From Pseudomonas extremorientalis (lineage in GTDB: Bacteria; Pseudomonadota; Gammaproteobacteria; Pseudomonadales; Pseudomonadaceae): a stretch of 64,000 bases of DNA. The notes beneath the pieces are model-generated. The model had not been told where the DNA came from, did no database searches, and saw only the letters and a program-made list of their open reading frames with translations. The translations under genes were made by a program, and so were the position numbers. The stretch spans positions 186,001 to 250,000 of the forward strand of contig NZ_MDGK01000015.1 in the NCBI RefSeq assembly GCF_001870465.1, given 5' to 3'. Shown piece after piece: positions 26,877-34,618 of the stretch. Positions within the stretch are counted from its first letter, which is position 1; each line of letters starts with the position of its first letter.

Positions 26877-27797
26877 TTGAACATTCTTGACCTCGACCAC
26901 AGCCTCACCGGCCAGGCACCGATTGCCCGGCGCCTGGCCAGTGGGCGCGCCCATCGTATCGACCTGCTGGACCTTGGCCCCAAGCTGCGCCTGTGGTCCA
27001 CCGAAAAAACCTGGAAGCGCTTCGCCGAACGCCTGGCCCAACGGCCCCGGCCTTCCGACGCACGGCCGGAAATCCTGTTTGTCGGCTCCGGCGATTATCA
27101 CCACCTCACGCCGGCATTCCTGGCTGATTTGAAAGAGCCCATCAGCCTGATCCACTTCGACAACCACCCCGACTGGGTGCGCTTTGCGCCCAAGCGTCAC
27201 TGTGGTTCGTGGGTCAATCGCGCGTTGAAAATGCCGGCGATCAAACGCATCGTCACCCTCGGCCCGTGCAGCGACGACCTGCACAACCCGCAACTGCGCG
27301 GCGGCAACCTCGGTGCCCTCAAACGCGGGCAATTGCAGCTGTTTCCCTGGCAGCATGCGCCCTCCAAAGTCTGGGGGCGGGTAGGGGACGGCGCTGGTCA
27401 CCAGCAGCGGGAAAACCACCTGCATTGGCGCAACCTGGCCGAGCTGGACTGGGCGGCGTTCCTTGAGCAGATGATCGACAGACTGCCCACCGAGGCAATC
27501 TGGATCACCCTCGACAAAGACGTACTCGCCAGCGAAGACGCCGCCACCAACTGGGATCAGGGCGGCATGCGCCTTAGCCACCTGCTGCAAGCCTTGCGGG
27601 CTTTGGCGGCGCGCAAGCGCATCATCGGCATCGACGTGTGCGGCGAGTTCGCCACGCCGGCGTTCAGCAATGCCTTCAAGCGTTGGGAGGCCAAGTCCGA
27701 CCAGCCGCCGCCCGAACGCTGGAGTGCCGAGGACTTGCAGCGCAATGCCGCGACCAATGAAGCCCTGATTGATCTGTTTGAGGAGCTGTTCCCGTGA
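26877..27797 (+). CDS. Ureohydrolase (arginase)-fold protein
   Basis: A 306-residue protein with arginase-superfamily metal motifs: GSGDYHHLTP where arginases have GGDH, HFDNHPDW giving D-x-H-x-D, and ITLDKDVL giving D-x-D. The binuclear metal site is thus probably kept, but the loops that select substrate differ from arginase and agmatinase. The reaction is unknown; members of this fold cleave guanidino or formimino C-N bonds or remove acetyl groups. The start follows GGGGACACTGCC. Its TGA overlaps the GTG start of a small EamA gene, so it is the first gene of a three-gene coupled operon with two small transporters. Confidence 0.75.
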   Translation: MNILDLDHSLTGQAPIARRLASGRAHRIDLLDLGPKLRLWSTEKTWKRFAERLAQRPRPSDARPEILFVGSGDYHHLTPAFLADLKEPISLIHFDNHPDWVRFAPKRHCGSWVNRALKMPAIKRIVTLGPCSDDLHNPQLRGGNLGALKRGQLQLFPWQHAPSKVWGRVGDGAGHQQRENHLHWRNLAELDWAAFLEQMIDRLPTEAIWITLDKDVLASEDAATNWDQGGMRLSHLLQALRALAARKRIIGIDVCGEFATPAFSNAFKRWEAKSDQPPPERWSAEDLQRNAATNEALIDLFEELFP

Positions 27798-28174
27798 CGT
27801 TGACCGTGGTGTTGCTGGTGGCGTTTTCCATCGTGCTCGATGTGATCGGCCAGCTGTGTTTCAAGATCGGCCTGGACCGTTTGCCGGAGTTGGACGGCGG
27901 TTTTCGCCTGAATGCGTTCTGGGGCCAGGTGTTCAATGCGCCGTTGCTGTGGGCGGGGATCGGCGCCTATGCCGTCGAATTTTTCGTGTGGCTCGAAGCG
28001 TTGTCCCGAGCACCGTTGAGCCTGCTGTTTCCGGCGGCCGCGCTGGCGTATTGCGGCGTGGTGCTGGCGGGCAAGGTGGTGCTGGGCGAAACCGTCAGCC
28101 GGCGCCGTTGGCTTGGCACGCTGGTGATTACCTTGGGCGTGATGTTGGTGGCGATTGCAGGGAGTCAGGCATGA
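27794..28174 (+). CDS. Small four-helix EamA/SMR-like membrane protein, subunit A
   Basis: A 126-residue protein with four predicted membrane helices and the EamA half-repeat pattern (LSLLFPAAALAYCGVVLAGKVVLGE). It starts with GTG, overlapping the previous TGA as GTGA, and ends in an ATGA overlap with the next gene. Proteins of this size usually act as paired dimers, as in ArnE/ArnF or two-gene SMR pumps. It probably forms a heterodimeric carrier with the downstream gene. The cargo is not known; the linked ureohydrolase-fold enzyme suggests a nitrogenous small molecule. Confidence 0.78.
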   Translation: MTLTVVLLVAFSIVLDVIGQLCFKIGLDRLPELDGGFRLNAFWGQVFNAPLLWAGIGAYAVEFFVWLEALSRAPLSLLFPAAALAYCGVVLAGKVVLGETVSRRRWLGTLVITLGVMLVAIAGSQA

Positions 28175-28575
28175 GTACGCAAACGATGAATACCGGATGG
28201 CTGCATGGGCGTTTGGGCACGGTGGTGCTGTGGGCCTTGTTGATCTGCACCGAAAGCGCTGGCCAGTTGTTTACCAAAGTAGCCGGGGATCAACTGGGGC
28301 AGATGGATTTCAGTTGGCAGTGGTTGGCGCAAGTGGCGCGCAACCCTGGGATCCTGGCGGCGATTGCCAGCTACATCGGCGCGTTTTTCGTATGGATGCT
28401 GATCCTGCGGCGCAGCAGCCTGTCCCTGGCGTTTCCGCTGAGTTCACTGGTGTTTGTGGTGGTGTTGCTCGGGTCGTGGCTGGGGCTGGGGGAACATATC
28501 AGCCCGCTGCACTGGGTGGGGGTGGCGGTGATCATCGGGGGTATCGCCCTCCTGGCAGAGGGCGAAGAAAACTGA
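28171..28575 (+). CDS. Small four-helix EamA/SMR-like membrane protein, subunit B
   Basis: A 134-residue protein, again with four membrane helices and an EamA-type C-terminal half (SLAFPLSSLVFVVVLLGSWLGLGEHISPLHWVGVAVIIGGIALL). The ATG at 28171 overlaps the TGA of subunit A. An open frame extends upstream to 27769 but only as a shadow of subunit A. The N-terminus carries a short hydrophilic stretch absent from subunit A, which would help two different subunits adopt opposite topologies. It is convergent with the desaturase, with only 4 bp between the two stops. Confidence 0.78.
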   Translation: MSTQTMNTGWLHGRLGTVVLWALLICTESAGQLFTKVAGDQLGQMDFSWQWLAQVARNPGILAAIASYIGAFFVWMLILRRSSLSLAFPLSSLVFVVVLLGSWLGLGEHISPLHWVGVAVIIGGIALLAEGEEN

Positions 28576-28579
28576 GTGG

Positions 28580-29446
28580 CTAGGGTTTGCGGTGTTTCAC
28601 CAAAAACCCTAGGCCATGGGACACCGGAAGTGTTTTGACCCCCGCCTCCCGCTGCTGCTCGGCAATCTCCCGATGAAACGCCTTCACCTGGGTCCAGTGC
28701 ATCTTCGGCCGGTAGTGGTGCTCGGCGTGGTAGCCGTTATTCATCCAGATCAGGTTGTACAGCACGCTGTAGGAACTCACGCCCCAGGCGATCGGCAGGT
28801 TTGGGTTGCCGCCGAAATGCTCGTAGTAGCCATTGAGCGATGACAGGCACTGGCCCAGGTACCAGAACGGCAACAGCCACAGCACCGCCTGCCAGTTGTA
28901 GAACGCCAGCGCGATGTAGAACGCCACGGTCACGCCGATCTCGACTTTCACCCAGCGCGCATCGGCCGGGCGTTTGCGCGTCATTTCGGCGTAGAACGGC
29001 TTGGGATCGTCGCGGAAAAAACTCAGGAAGGTATAGGCCCACGGGTTTTCCGGCTGGCCATTATGGCCACGCTGGTAGATCGACAGCGGGTCGATGGTTT
29101 TACCGTCCGGCCCCGGCAGGTCGGCGTTGCCACGGTGGTGGCGATTGTGGATGTCGCGGTAGAGCGTCTGGGAGAAACCGATGGTCACCGACAGCAGCAG
29201 GTCGAAGGCCCGGTTCATGGCGCGATGGGTGAAGTAGGCGTTGTGGATCTGGTTGTGGGAGATGCTGTTGATGCTCCACGACAGGCTGACTGCGTAAAGC
29301 AGCGCCAGCGGCACCAGGGCCCACCAGCTCAGGTGATGGAAGGCGGCAACCAGCCAGACGACAAATGCGAAATGCGCCAGGCCCAGGGCGATGGGCACCA
29401 GGTCCCAGAGCGAGTGATGGAGCAGGCGGTAAGCGGGGCGAGCCAT
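28580..29446 (-). CDS. Membrane fatty acid desaturase family protein
   Basis: A 288-residue membrane protein with the histidine boxes of the desaturase/hydroxylase superfamily: HNQIH (HxxxH), HNRHH (HxxHH) and HAEHH (HxxHH). Hydrophobic pairs flank them. It should use a di-iron centre and O2 to desaturate or hydroxylate a lipid-linked acyl chain or a related substrate. Position specificity cannot be read. It is transcribed alone, 55 bp from the porin gene on the same strand. Confidence 0.85.
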   Translation of the reverse strand: MARPAYRLLHHSLWDLVPIALGLAHFAFVVWLVAAFHHLSWWALVPLALLYAVSLSWSINSISHNQIHNAYFTHRAMNRAFDLLLSVTIGFSQTLYRDIHNRHHRGNADLPGPDGKTIDPLSIYQRGHNGQPENPWAYTFLSFFRDDPKPFYAEMTRKRPADARWVKVEIGVTVAFYIALAFYNWQAVLWLLPFWYLGQCLSSLNGYYEHFGGNPNLPIAWGVSSYSVLYNLIWMNNGYHAEHHYRPKMHWTQVKAFHREIAEQQREAGVKTLPVSHGLGFLVKHRKP

Positions 29447-29501
29447 GAAGAGTGTCCTGGAAAAGTGGATTCCAGCACCTTATTGCAAACCCCAGACCAA
29501 C

Positions 29502-30272
29502 CTAATCGAACTTGTAGCTGATGGCCGTCTGCACCTGGCCCTGGTTCACATCGCCGGTCTCTTTGACGATGCTGCTGTTGGCGGCCGATCCCACCAAGTG
29601 AATCCAGCTGGCGCTGGTCAGCAAGGACCAGTTGGCAGCCAGGGGAAATTCGAAACTCTGGGTCAGCGTCAGGTTCTGGAAACCACCGCTGGCGTTGTAG
29701 GGACGAAAGCCGGTGGAAGCGGCTTCGTTGTCATCCACGCCAAAAAACGTGTTGGTCTGGCGTGCATCGGCAAAATGCGCAACCAGCCCGCTGCTGCCGA
29801 TGATCCCACCGCCCAGCGGGTAGCCCAGTTCGCCGCCCAGTTTGCCGAGGGCGCCACTCTGCGAATGCCCACCGCCCACGGCTTGCCCCAATTGCGCGTA
29901 GACCCTCCAGAAATCAGCCGGGGCGTACTGGACGAAGCCACCCACCTCGGCCATGTCCGACACATTGCGCAGGCCTTGCAGATCGCCATTGGACGTGCGC
30001 CCCGACAGGTAGTTGATATAGGGGCCGGCGGTAAAGCCGTGGGTGTTGAGCGCGCTCCAGGTCAAGCCGTCATCGGTGCCCAGGCTGACGCTGCCCCAAT
30101 CCAGGTCCAGGTAGGGCACGGGGCGGACTTCGTAGCGGCTGGCGGTGGGGTCATGGGGTTGATAACTGATGCCTGCGCCCACTTCACCGGTGATGCCTTC
30201 GGCCAGGGCAGCGTTTGAAAAGCTCCAAAGGCCAAGCAAACCGGCGAATGCAGCGCATGTGATCCTGTACAT
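29502..30272 (-). CDS. MipA/OmpV-family outer membrane protein
   Basis: A 256-residue protein with a signal peptide (MYRITCAAFAGLLGLWSFSNAALA) and a beta-barrel made of alternating amphipathic strands, ending in TAISYKFD. The last residue is Asp instead of the usual aromatic, but Phe precedes it. It matches the MipA/OmpV scaffold or porin family. The role is probably outer membrane passage or a scaffold for murein enzymes. It is divergent from the operon beginning at 30499, and the 226 bp between them contain inverted repeats and a sigma-54 promoter. Confidence 0.82.
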   Translation of the reverse strand: MYRITCAAFAGLLGLWSFSNAALAEGITGEVGAGISYQPHDPTASRYEVRPVPYLDLDWGSVSLGTDDGLTWSALNTHGFTAGPYINYLSGRTSNGDLQGLRNVSDMAEVGGFVQYAPADFWRVYAQLGQAVGGGHSQSGALGKLGGELGYPLGGGIIGSSGLVAHFADARQTNTFFGVDDNEAASTGFRPYNASGGFQNLTLTQSFEFPLAANWSLLTSASWIHLVGSAANSSIVKETGDVNQGQVQTAISYKFD

Positions 30273-30343
30273 GGTCAGGTTCCTTGATTGATTACGTGCG
30301 CATGAACGCGCGAAGGGCCCGCTTCACGCAAGCACTCATCTTG

Positions 30344-30372
30344 TTTGTAGCAAGCTACAAAAATTGTAGCTT
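30344..30372. promoter_or_regulatory. Nested inverted repeats, probable enhancer site for a sigma-54 activator
   Basis: Three half-sites alternate in orientation: TTTGTAGC (30344-30351), GCTACAAA (30354-30361) and TTGTAGC (30364-30370). They form two overlapping palindromes, the second being AAGCTACAA-AAA-TTGTAGCTT. They lie about 65-90 bp upstream of the sigma-54 promoter at 30434, the usual spacing for an enhancer-binding protein. Binding by the activator encoded at 36377-37774 is inferred. Confidence 0.6.
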
Positions 30373-30433
30373 CGACGACACATTCCGCCCTCGATACGCG
30401 CCAGAGCCCCAGCCCTGCTGGGTGGTGGCCAGT

Positions 30434-30449
30434 TGGCACAGTCCCTGCT
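30434..30449 (+). promoter_or_regulatory. Sigma-54 (-24/-12) promoter of the six-gene operon
   Basis: The sequence TGGCACAGTCCCTGCT has GG at -24 and GC at -12 with the correct 10-bp gap, and matches TGGCACG-N4-TTGCW at most positions. Transcription should start about 38 nt before the phosphatase ATG. The operon ends with a sigma-54 activator, which supports the call. Confidence 0.72.
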
Positions 30450-30498
30450 CTACCTCTGGTGCAAGCGCATACAGCGCGCTCCTCCAAGGTAAACAACG

Positions 30499-31197
30499 AT
30501 GATCCAGTGGCATATCGTGTGTGACTTCGACGGGACCATTACCCCCACCGATGTCATCGACAACGTCCTCCAACGCTTCGCCGGCCCCGAGTGGGAAACC
30601 ATCGAACAGGAATGGCTGGATGGGCATATCGGTTCACGCGAATGCCTGAGCCGCCAACTGGCGCTGATCAAGGCCACACCTTCCGAGCTGCTGGCGTACT
30701 TCGACAGCGTCGAGATCGACCCGGACTTCCCCGACTTCGTCGACCACGTCATGGGACTGGGTGCGACCATCGAAGTGGTCAGCGACGGCATCGAGCAGGG
30801 CATCGCCCGCATCCTGTCGCGCAACTACGTGACCTTGCTGCCGATCCTTGCCAACCGCCTGCGCCAGGTCGACCAGAACAGCTGGCGCATCGACTTCCCG
30901 TATGCCAGCGACGCCTGCCGTGCCGCTTCCGGCAACTGCAAGTGCAAGTCCACCCCACGCAACAAGCGCGTGCTGGTGATCGGCGACGGCAAGTCCGACA
31001 TGTGCGTGGCCTCCACCGCCGACTTCGTGTTCGCCAAGGGCAGCCTCGCCAAGTACTGCGAAGCCAACGACATTCCTCACGCACGCTTCGACACCTTTGC
31101 CGAACTGCCTGCATTGCTGGCCCTGCTGCCTCAGGGCATCGCCGCCAACGCCACCACCTTTACTGCTGACAACCAGGAACTCTTCCATCATGTCTGA
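30499..31197 (+). CDS. MtnX-like HAD-IB family phosphatase
   Basis: A 232-residue haloacid dehalogenase-fold phosphatase. Motif I is CDFDGTITPTD, motif II lies in EVVSDGIEQG, motif III includes the Lys of PRNKRVLVIGDGKSDMC, and motif IV is the GDGKSD pair. It is closest in style to MtnX and phosphoserine-phosphatase-like enzymes. A Cys-rich insertion (CRAASGNCKCKS) is notable. No methionine salvage genes are near, so MtnX function is unlikely; it probably dephosphorylates an intermediate of the pathway encoded by this operon. The ribosome site is AAGG, 9 nt upstream. Its 3' end overlaps the aminotransferase start by 8 nt. Confidence 0.85.
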   Translation: MIQWHIVCDFDGTITPTDVIDNVLQRFAGPEWETIEQEWLDGHIGSRECLSRQLALIKATPSELLAYFDSVEIDPDFPDFVDHVMGLGATIEVVSDGIEQGIARILSRNYVTLLPILANRLRQVDQNSWRIDFPYASDACRAASGNCKCKSTPRNKRVLVIGDGKSDMCVASTADFVFAKGSLAKYCEANDIPHARFDTFAELPALLALLPQGIAANATTFTADNQELFHHV

Positions 31198-32584
31198 TAT
31201 CCGTATCGCTACCGCCGAAGACCAGATCCTTCTGGACAAAGAAGCCAAGTATTGCTCCTACGGCGACACCGTTCACTACATCGAGCCGCCGCGTATTTTC
31301 AGCCGTTGCGAAGGCTCCTACGTGTGGGACACCGAAGACCAGGCCTATCTCGACCTGCAAATGTGGTACTCGGCGGTCAACTTCGGCTACGCCAACCCAC
31401 GCCTGAACAACGCGTTGAAACAGCAGATCGACACGCTGCCGCAAATTGCCAGCCAGTACCTGCACAAGGGCAAGATCGAGCTGTCGGAAATGATCGCGGT
31501 CGATGCCAAGAAGAAATTCGGCCTCGACGGTCGCGTGCACTTCAACGTCGGCGGTTCGCAGTCCATCGAAGATTCCCTGAAAGTGGTGCGTAACGCCACC
31601 AACGGCAAGAGCCTGATGTTCGCCTTCGAGGGCGGCTACCACGGGCGCACTCTGGGTGCTTCGTCGATCACCTCCAGCTACCGCTACCGTCGTCGCTACG
31701 GCCACTTCGGCGAGCGCGCGCAGTTCATCCCGTTCCCGTACCACTTCCGTGGCCCCAAAGGCATGACCAAGGAAGAATACGGCAGCCACTGCGTGCAGCA
31801 ATTCGCCCGCCTGTTCGAGACTGAATACAACGGGGTGTGGGACCCGAAAGTCGGCTCCAGCGAATACGCCGCGTTCTACGTCGAGCCGATCCAGGGCACC
31901 GGCGGCTACGTGATCCCGCCGATGAACTTCTACCGCGAGTTGAAGCACGTGCTGGATCAACACGGCATCCTGATGGTCTCCGACGAGATCCAGATGGGCT
32001 TCTACCGCACCGGAAAACTGTGGTCGATCGAACACTTTGACGTGCAGCCGGATGTGATCGTGTTCGGCAAGGCGCTGACCAACGGCCTCAACCCACTGGG
32101 CGGCATCTGGGCCCGTGAAGAGTTGATCAACCCGAAGATCTTCCCGCCAGGTTCGACCCACTCCACCTTCGCCTCCAACCCGTTGGGCACGGCGGTAGGC
32201 CTGGAAATGTTCAAGATGACCAACGAGATCGACTACGGCGCGATGGTCATGGCCAAGGGCAAGTTCTTCCTCGAAGGCCTGCAGGACCTGCAGAAACGTT
32301 TCCCGATCATTGGCGATGTCGACGGCCTGGGCCTGGCGCTGCGCTGCGAAATCTGCGCCCCGGATGGTTTCACCCCCGACAAGGCGACCCTGGACTACAT
32401 GGTCGAAGAAGGCATGAAAGGCGACATGGTGGTGGACGGCCAGAAACTCGGGCTGATCCTCGACGTGGGCGGCTACTACAAGAACGTGATCACCCTGGCA
32501 CCGTCCCTGGAAATCAGCTACCCGGAAATCGAGCTGGGCCTGAAGCTGCTCGAGCAACTGCTGGTGCGGGCGACCAACCGGTGA
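31190..32584 (+). CDS. Class III (PLP) aminotransferase
   Basis: A 464-residue PLP enzyme of the ornithine/4-aminobutyrate aminotransferase class. The PLP Lys is in VIVFGKALTNGLNPLGG, the Asp that pairs with the pyridine nitrogen is in LMVSDEIQMGFYRTG, and the phosphate-binding turn is in FNVGGSQSIEDSLK. The start at 31190 overlaps the phosphatase gene by 8 nt; a longer frame to 31097 is only overlap. It should move an amino group between an omega-amine or amino sugar and a keto acid. The native substrate is not known. Its TGA overlaps the GTG of the hydrolase gene. Confidence 0.9.
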   Translation: MSDIRIATAEDQILLDKEAKYCSYGDTVHYIEPPRIFSRCEGSYVWDTEDQAYLDLQMWYSAVNFGYANPRLNNALKQQIDTLPQIASQYLHKGKIELSEMIAVDAKKKFGLDGRVHFNVGGSQSIEDSLKVVRNATNGKSLMFAFEGGYHGRTLGASSITSSYRYRRRYGHFGERAQFIPFPYHFRGPKGMTKEEYGSHCVQQFARLFETEYNGVWDPKVGSSEYAAFYVEPIQGTGGYVIPPMNFYRELKHVLDQHGILMVSDEIQMGFYRTGKLWSIEHFDVQPDVIVFGKALTNGLNPLGGIWAREELINPKIFPPGSTHSTFASNPLGTAVGLEMFKMTNEIDYGAMVMAKGKFFLEGLQDLQKRFPIIGDVDGLGLALRCEICAPDGFTPDKATLDYMVEEGMKGDMVVDGQKLGLILDVGGYYKNVITLAPSLEISYPEIELGLKLLEQLLVRATNR

Positions 32585-33480
32585 ACAGCGTCGGGATCGA
32601 CCTCGGTGAAGGTGATGCCGGTTTCGTTCTCGGTGACGGTCCGGTCGGGATCCTGTTGATCCACGGCCTGACCGGCACCCCGACGGAGTTGCGCCAGGTC
32701 GCCAAGGGCCTGGCCAAGGTGGGCAATTGCACGGTGTACGTGCCCACCCTGGCCGGGCACTGCGGTGACAACAGCGACCTGCAGGCCACGGGCTGGCGGG
32801 ACTGGTACGAAGGCGTGCGCAAGACCTTCGTGGGCGTGAAGCAACGCCACGCGCAGGTGTTTGTCGGCGGCTTGTCGATGGGCGCGGTGATGTCGATGTA
32901 CCTGGCGTCGGAGCATCCGGGCCAGGTGGCCGGTTTGCTGATGTATTCCACCACGCTCAAGTACGACGGGTGGAGCATCAACAAAATGGCGTTTATCACG
33001 CCGTTGCTCATCCGTATCCCGTTCGGCGTGCGCCTGTTCCGCTTTACCGAGAAGCCGCCCTACGGCATCAAGAACGAACGCCTGCGCGCCATCGTTGAAC
33101 GGCAGATGAAGGAAGGCGAAAGCAGCGAGGCGGGCCTGTTGACGATGGAGGGCGTGACGGTGCGTGAATTGCACTGGATGAACGCCGTGGTCAAGAAACG
33201 CATGCCGTCGATCAACGTACCGGCGCTGGTATTGCACTCCATCGAGGACGACATCACCAGCCGCTGGAACGCCGATTACGTGGAACGCCACCTCGGCGGG
33301 CCGGTGACCAAGATCCTGCTGGACAACTGCTACCACATGATCACCGTCGACCTGCAATACCGCCGGGTGATCGAATTGAGCGCCGATTTCGTCGAACAAC
33401 ACACCTCCGCCATGGGCGCCAGTTCACTTTGTGGCGAGCCCGCTCGCCACAACAAGCCCGCTCTCCGCCATAGACTCTGA
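32581..33480 (+). CDS. Alpha/beta hydrolase (carboxylesterase/monoacylglycerol lipase type)
   Basis: A 299-residue cytoplasmic hydrolase starting with GTG that overlaps the previous TGA. Motifs: oxyanion LLIHGLTGTPTE, nucleophile elbow GGLSMGAV, Asp in LHSIEDDITS, His in NCYHMITVD. This is the Est30-like esterase layout. The natural protein probably ended near VEQH: the last 25 residues (GASSLCGEPARHNKPALRHRL region) are encoded by a REP element that inserted into the 3' end and shifted the stop. Substrate unknown; within the operon it could hydrolyse or transfer an acyl group. Confidence 0.86.
   Translation: MNSVGIDLGEGDAGFVLGDGPVGILLIHGLTGTPTELRQVAKGLAKVGNCTVYVPTLAGHCGDNSDLQATGWRDWYEGVRKTFVGVKQRHAQVFVGGLSMGAVMSMYLASEHPGQVAGLLMYSTTLKYDGWSINKMAFITPLLIRIPFGVRLFRFTEKPPYGIKNERLRAIVERQMKEGESSEAGLLTMEGVTVRELHWMNAVVKKRMPSINVPALVLHSIEDDITSRWNADYVERHLGGPVTKILLDNCYHMITVDLQYRRVIELSADFVEQHTSAMGASSLCGEPARHNKPALRHRL
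33429..33452. repeat. REP palindrome (GTGGCGAGC class) inside a gene end
   Basis: Arms TTGTGGCGAGC and GCTCGCCACAA around CC. It is in frame within the last codons of the hydrolase gene and is followed by AACAAGCCCG, as in the copy at 41528-41558. It has supplied new C-terminal residues and the current stop. Confidence 0.88.
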
Positions 33481-33493
33481 CAAAGGACACGAT

Positions 33494-34618
33494 GTGATCA
33501 CCGCCCAAGCCTTCCCGACCATCCGGGCTATCCAGCGCAGTGCCTGGAACGACTGTTTCCCGGGTGCCCTGGAGGACTGGGACTATTACGTAGCCGTGGA
33601 AAACGCGGCCATTGATGATTTCCAGTGGCGTTATCTCGCGGTTTATCAGGATGGAACGCTGGTGGCCGTGGCTGCCGCGTTCATCACGCATTATCGCCTC
33701 GACACCACGGTGTCGGGCGCCGGCAAGCGCTTGACCGAACGTGTCGAACGATTGTGGCCGGGGCTTTTGCAACTGGGGCTGTATGCCCTCGGATCGCCGG
33801 TGGCCGAACGCTGCGACGTGGGTTTCGCCAGCAGCGTGGCGGATGCGCAGCGTCCGCTGTTGCTCAAGCACCTGCTGGGCGCCGCCCGCCAGGATGCCGA
33901 TGACTTCGGCATCGGCCTGGTGGCGGTCAAGGATGCGCCGAGCAAGGATCCGCATTGGCTCCAGAGCTGCCGCGCGGCAGGCTTCCAGAGCATGCCAAGC
34001 TTGCCCACCGGCGTGTTGCCGCTGCCGTACGGCTCGGTGGATGCCTACCTGGGTTCGCTGGGCAAATCCACGCGCAAGGACCTGCGCCGCAAGCTGCGTG
34101 CGCCGGGGCCGCGGGTGGAGTGGCGGCGCAATATCGACGACGTGCTGCCCGAGGTGATGCGCTTGTACGAGGCCACGCTCACGCGTGCCGAGTTGCAGTT
34201 CGAACGGCTGCCCGCCGGTTACTTCACCGGTGTGCTCGAACGCCTGGATGAGCGCGCGGTCTGTGTTCTTTACTGGGTGGACGAGCAACTGGTGGCGTTT
34301 AACCTGGTGCTGGTCGACCAACACCGGCTGGTGGACAAGTTTTTCGGGCATGACGTGGCGTTCACCCGCGACTACAACCTGTACTTCCGCAGCTGGCTGA
34401 CCAATGTCGACTACTGTATTCAACACAATATTGCCGTGTATGAGTGCGGCCAGGCCGGGTATGCCAGTAAGCTGCGCCTGGGTTGCGAGTTCCAGGGCAA
34501 CAGTGTGTTTTTTCGTCACCGCAATCGGCTGGTCAACGGCCTGCTCAAGCTTGTAAAACTGTTTATTCGACCGGACCGTTCCGACCCTGCCATGGCTGCT
34601 GCGATAAGCGAAACCTGA
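33494..34618 (+). CDS. GNAT/FemAB-like N-acyltransferase
   Basis: A 374-residue protein with two GNAT-like halves, of the kind grouped as Acetyltransf_6/BioF2-like or FemAB-related. The second half (about residues 185-350) has the typical LGKSTRKDLRRKL... and VAFNLVLVDQHRLVDKFFGH...YNLYFRSW pattern. The start chosen is GTG at 33494 because AAAGGA lies 7 nt upstream; the frame open to 33431 lies inside the REP-derived tail of the previous gene. It likely transfers an acyl or aminoacyl group to an amine, possibly the product of the linked aminotransferase. Its TGA shares a base with the kinase ATG. Confidence 0.8.
   Translation: MITAQAFPTIRAIQRSAWNDCFPGALEDWDYYVAVENAAIDDFQWRYLAVYQDGTLVAVAAAFITHYRLDTTVSGAGKRLTERVERLWPGLLQLGLYALGSPVAERCDVGFASSVADAQRPLLLKHLLGAARQDADDFGIGLVAVKDAPSKDPHWLQSCRAAGFQSMPSLPTGVLPLPYGSVDAYLGSLGKSTRKDLRRKLRAPGPRVEWRRNIDDVLPEVMRLYEATLTRAELQFERLPAGYFTGVLERLDERAVCVLYWVDEQLVAFNLVLVDQHRLVDKFFGHDVAFTRDYNLYFRSWLTNVDYCIQHNIAVYECGQAGYASKLRLGCEFQGNSVFFRHRNRLVNGLLKLVKLFIRPDRSDPAMAAAISET

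Noticed and set aside
27769..28170. Upstream extension of the second EamA gene giving a 268-residue fusion
   Set aside because: The extension is a second frame of the first EamA gene; the ATGA overlap gives the natural start at 28171.
31160..32557. Minus-strand open frame of 465 codons
   Set aside because: Complete shadow of the class III aminotransferase gene.
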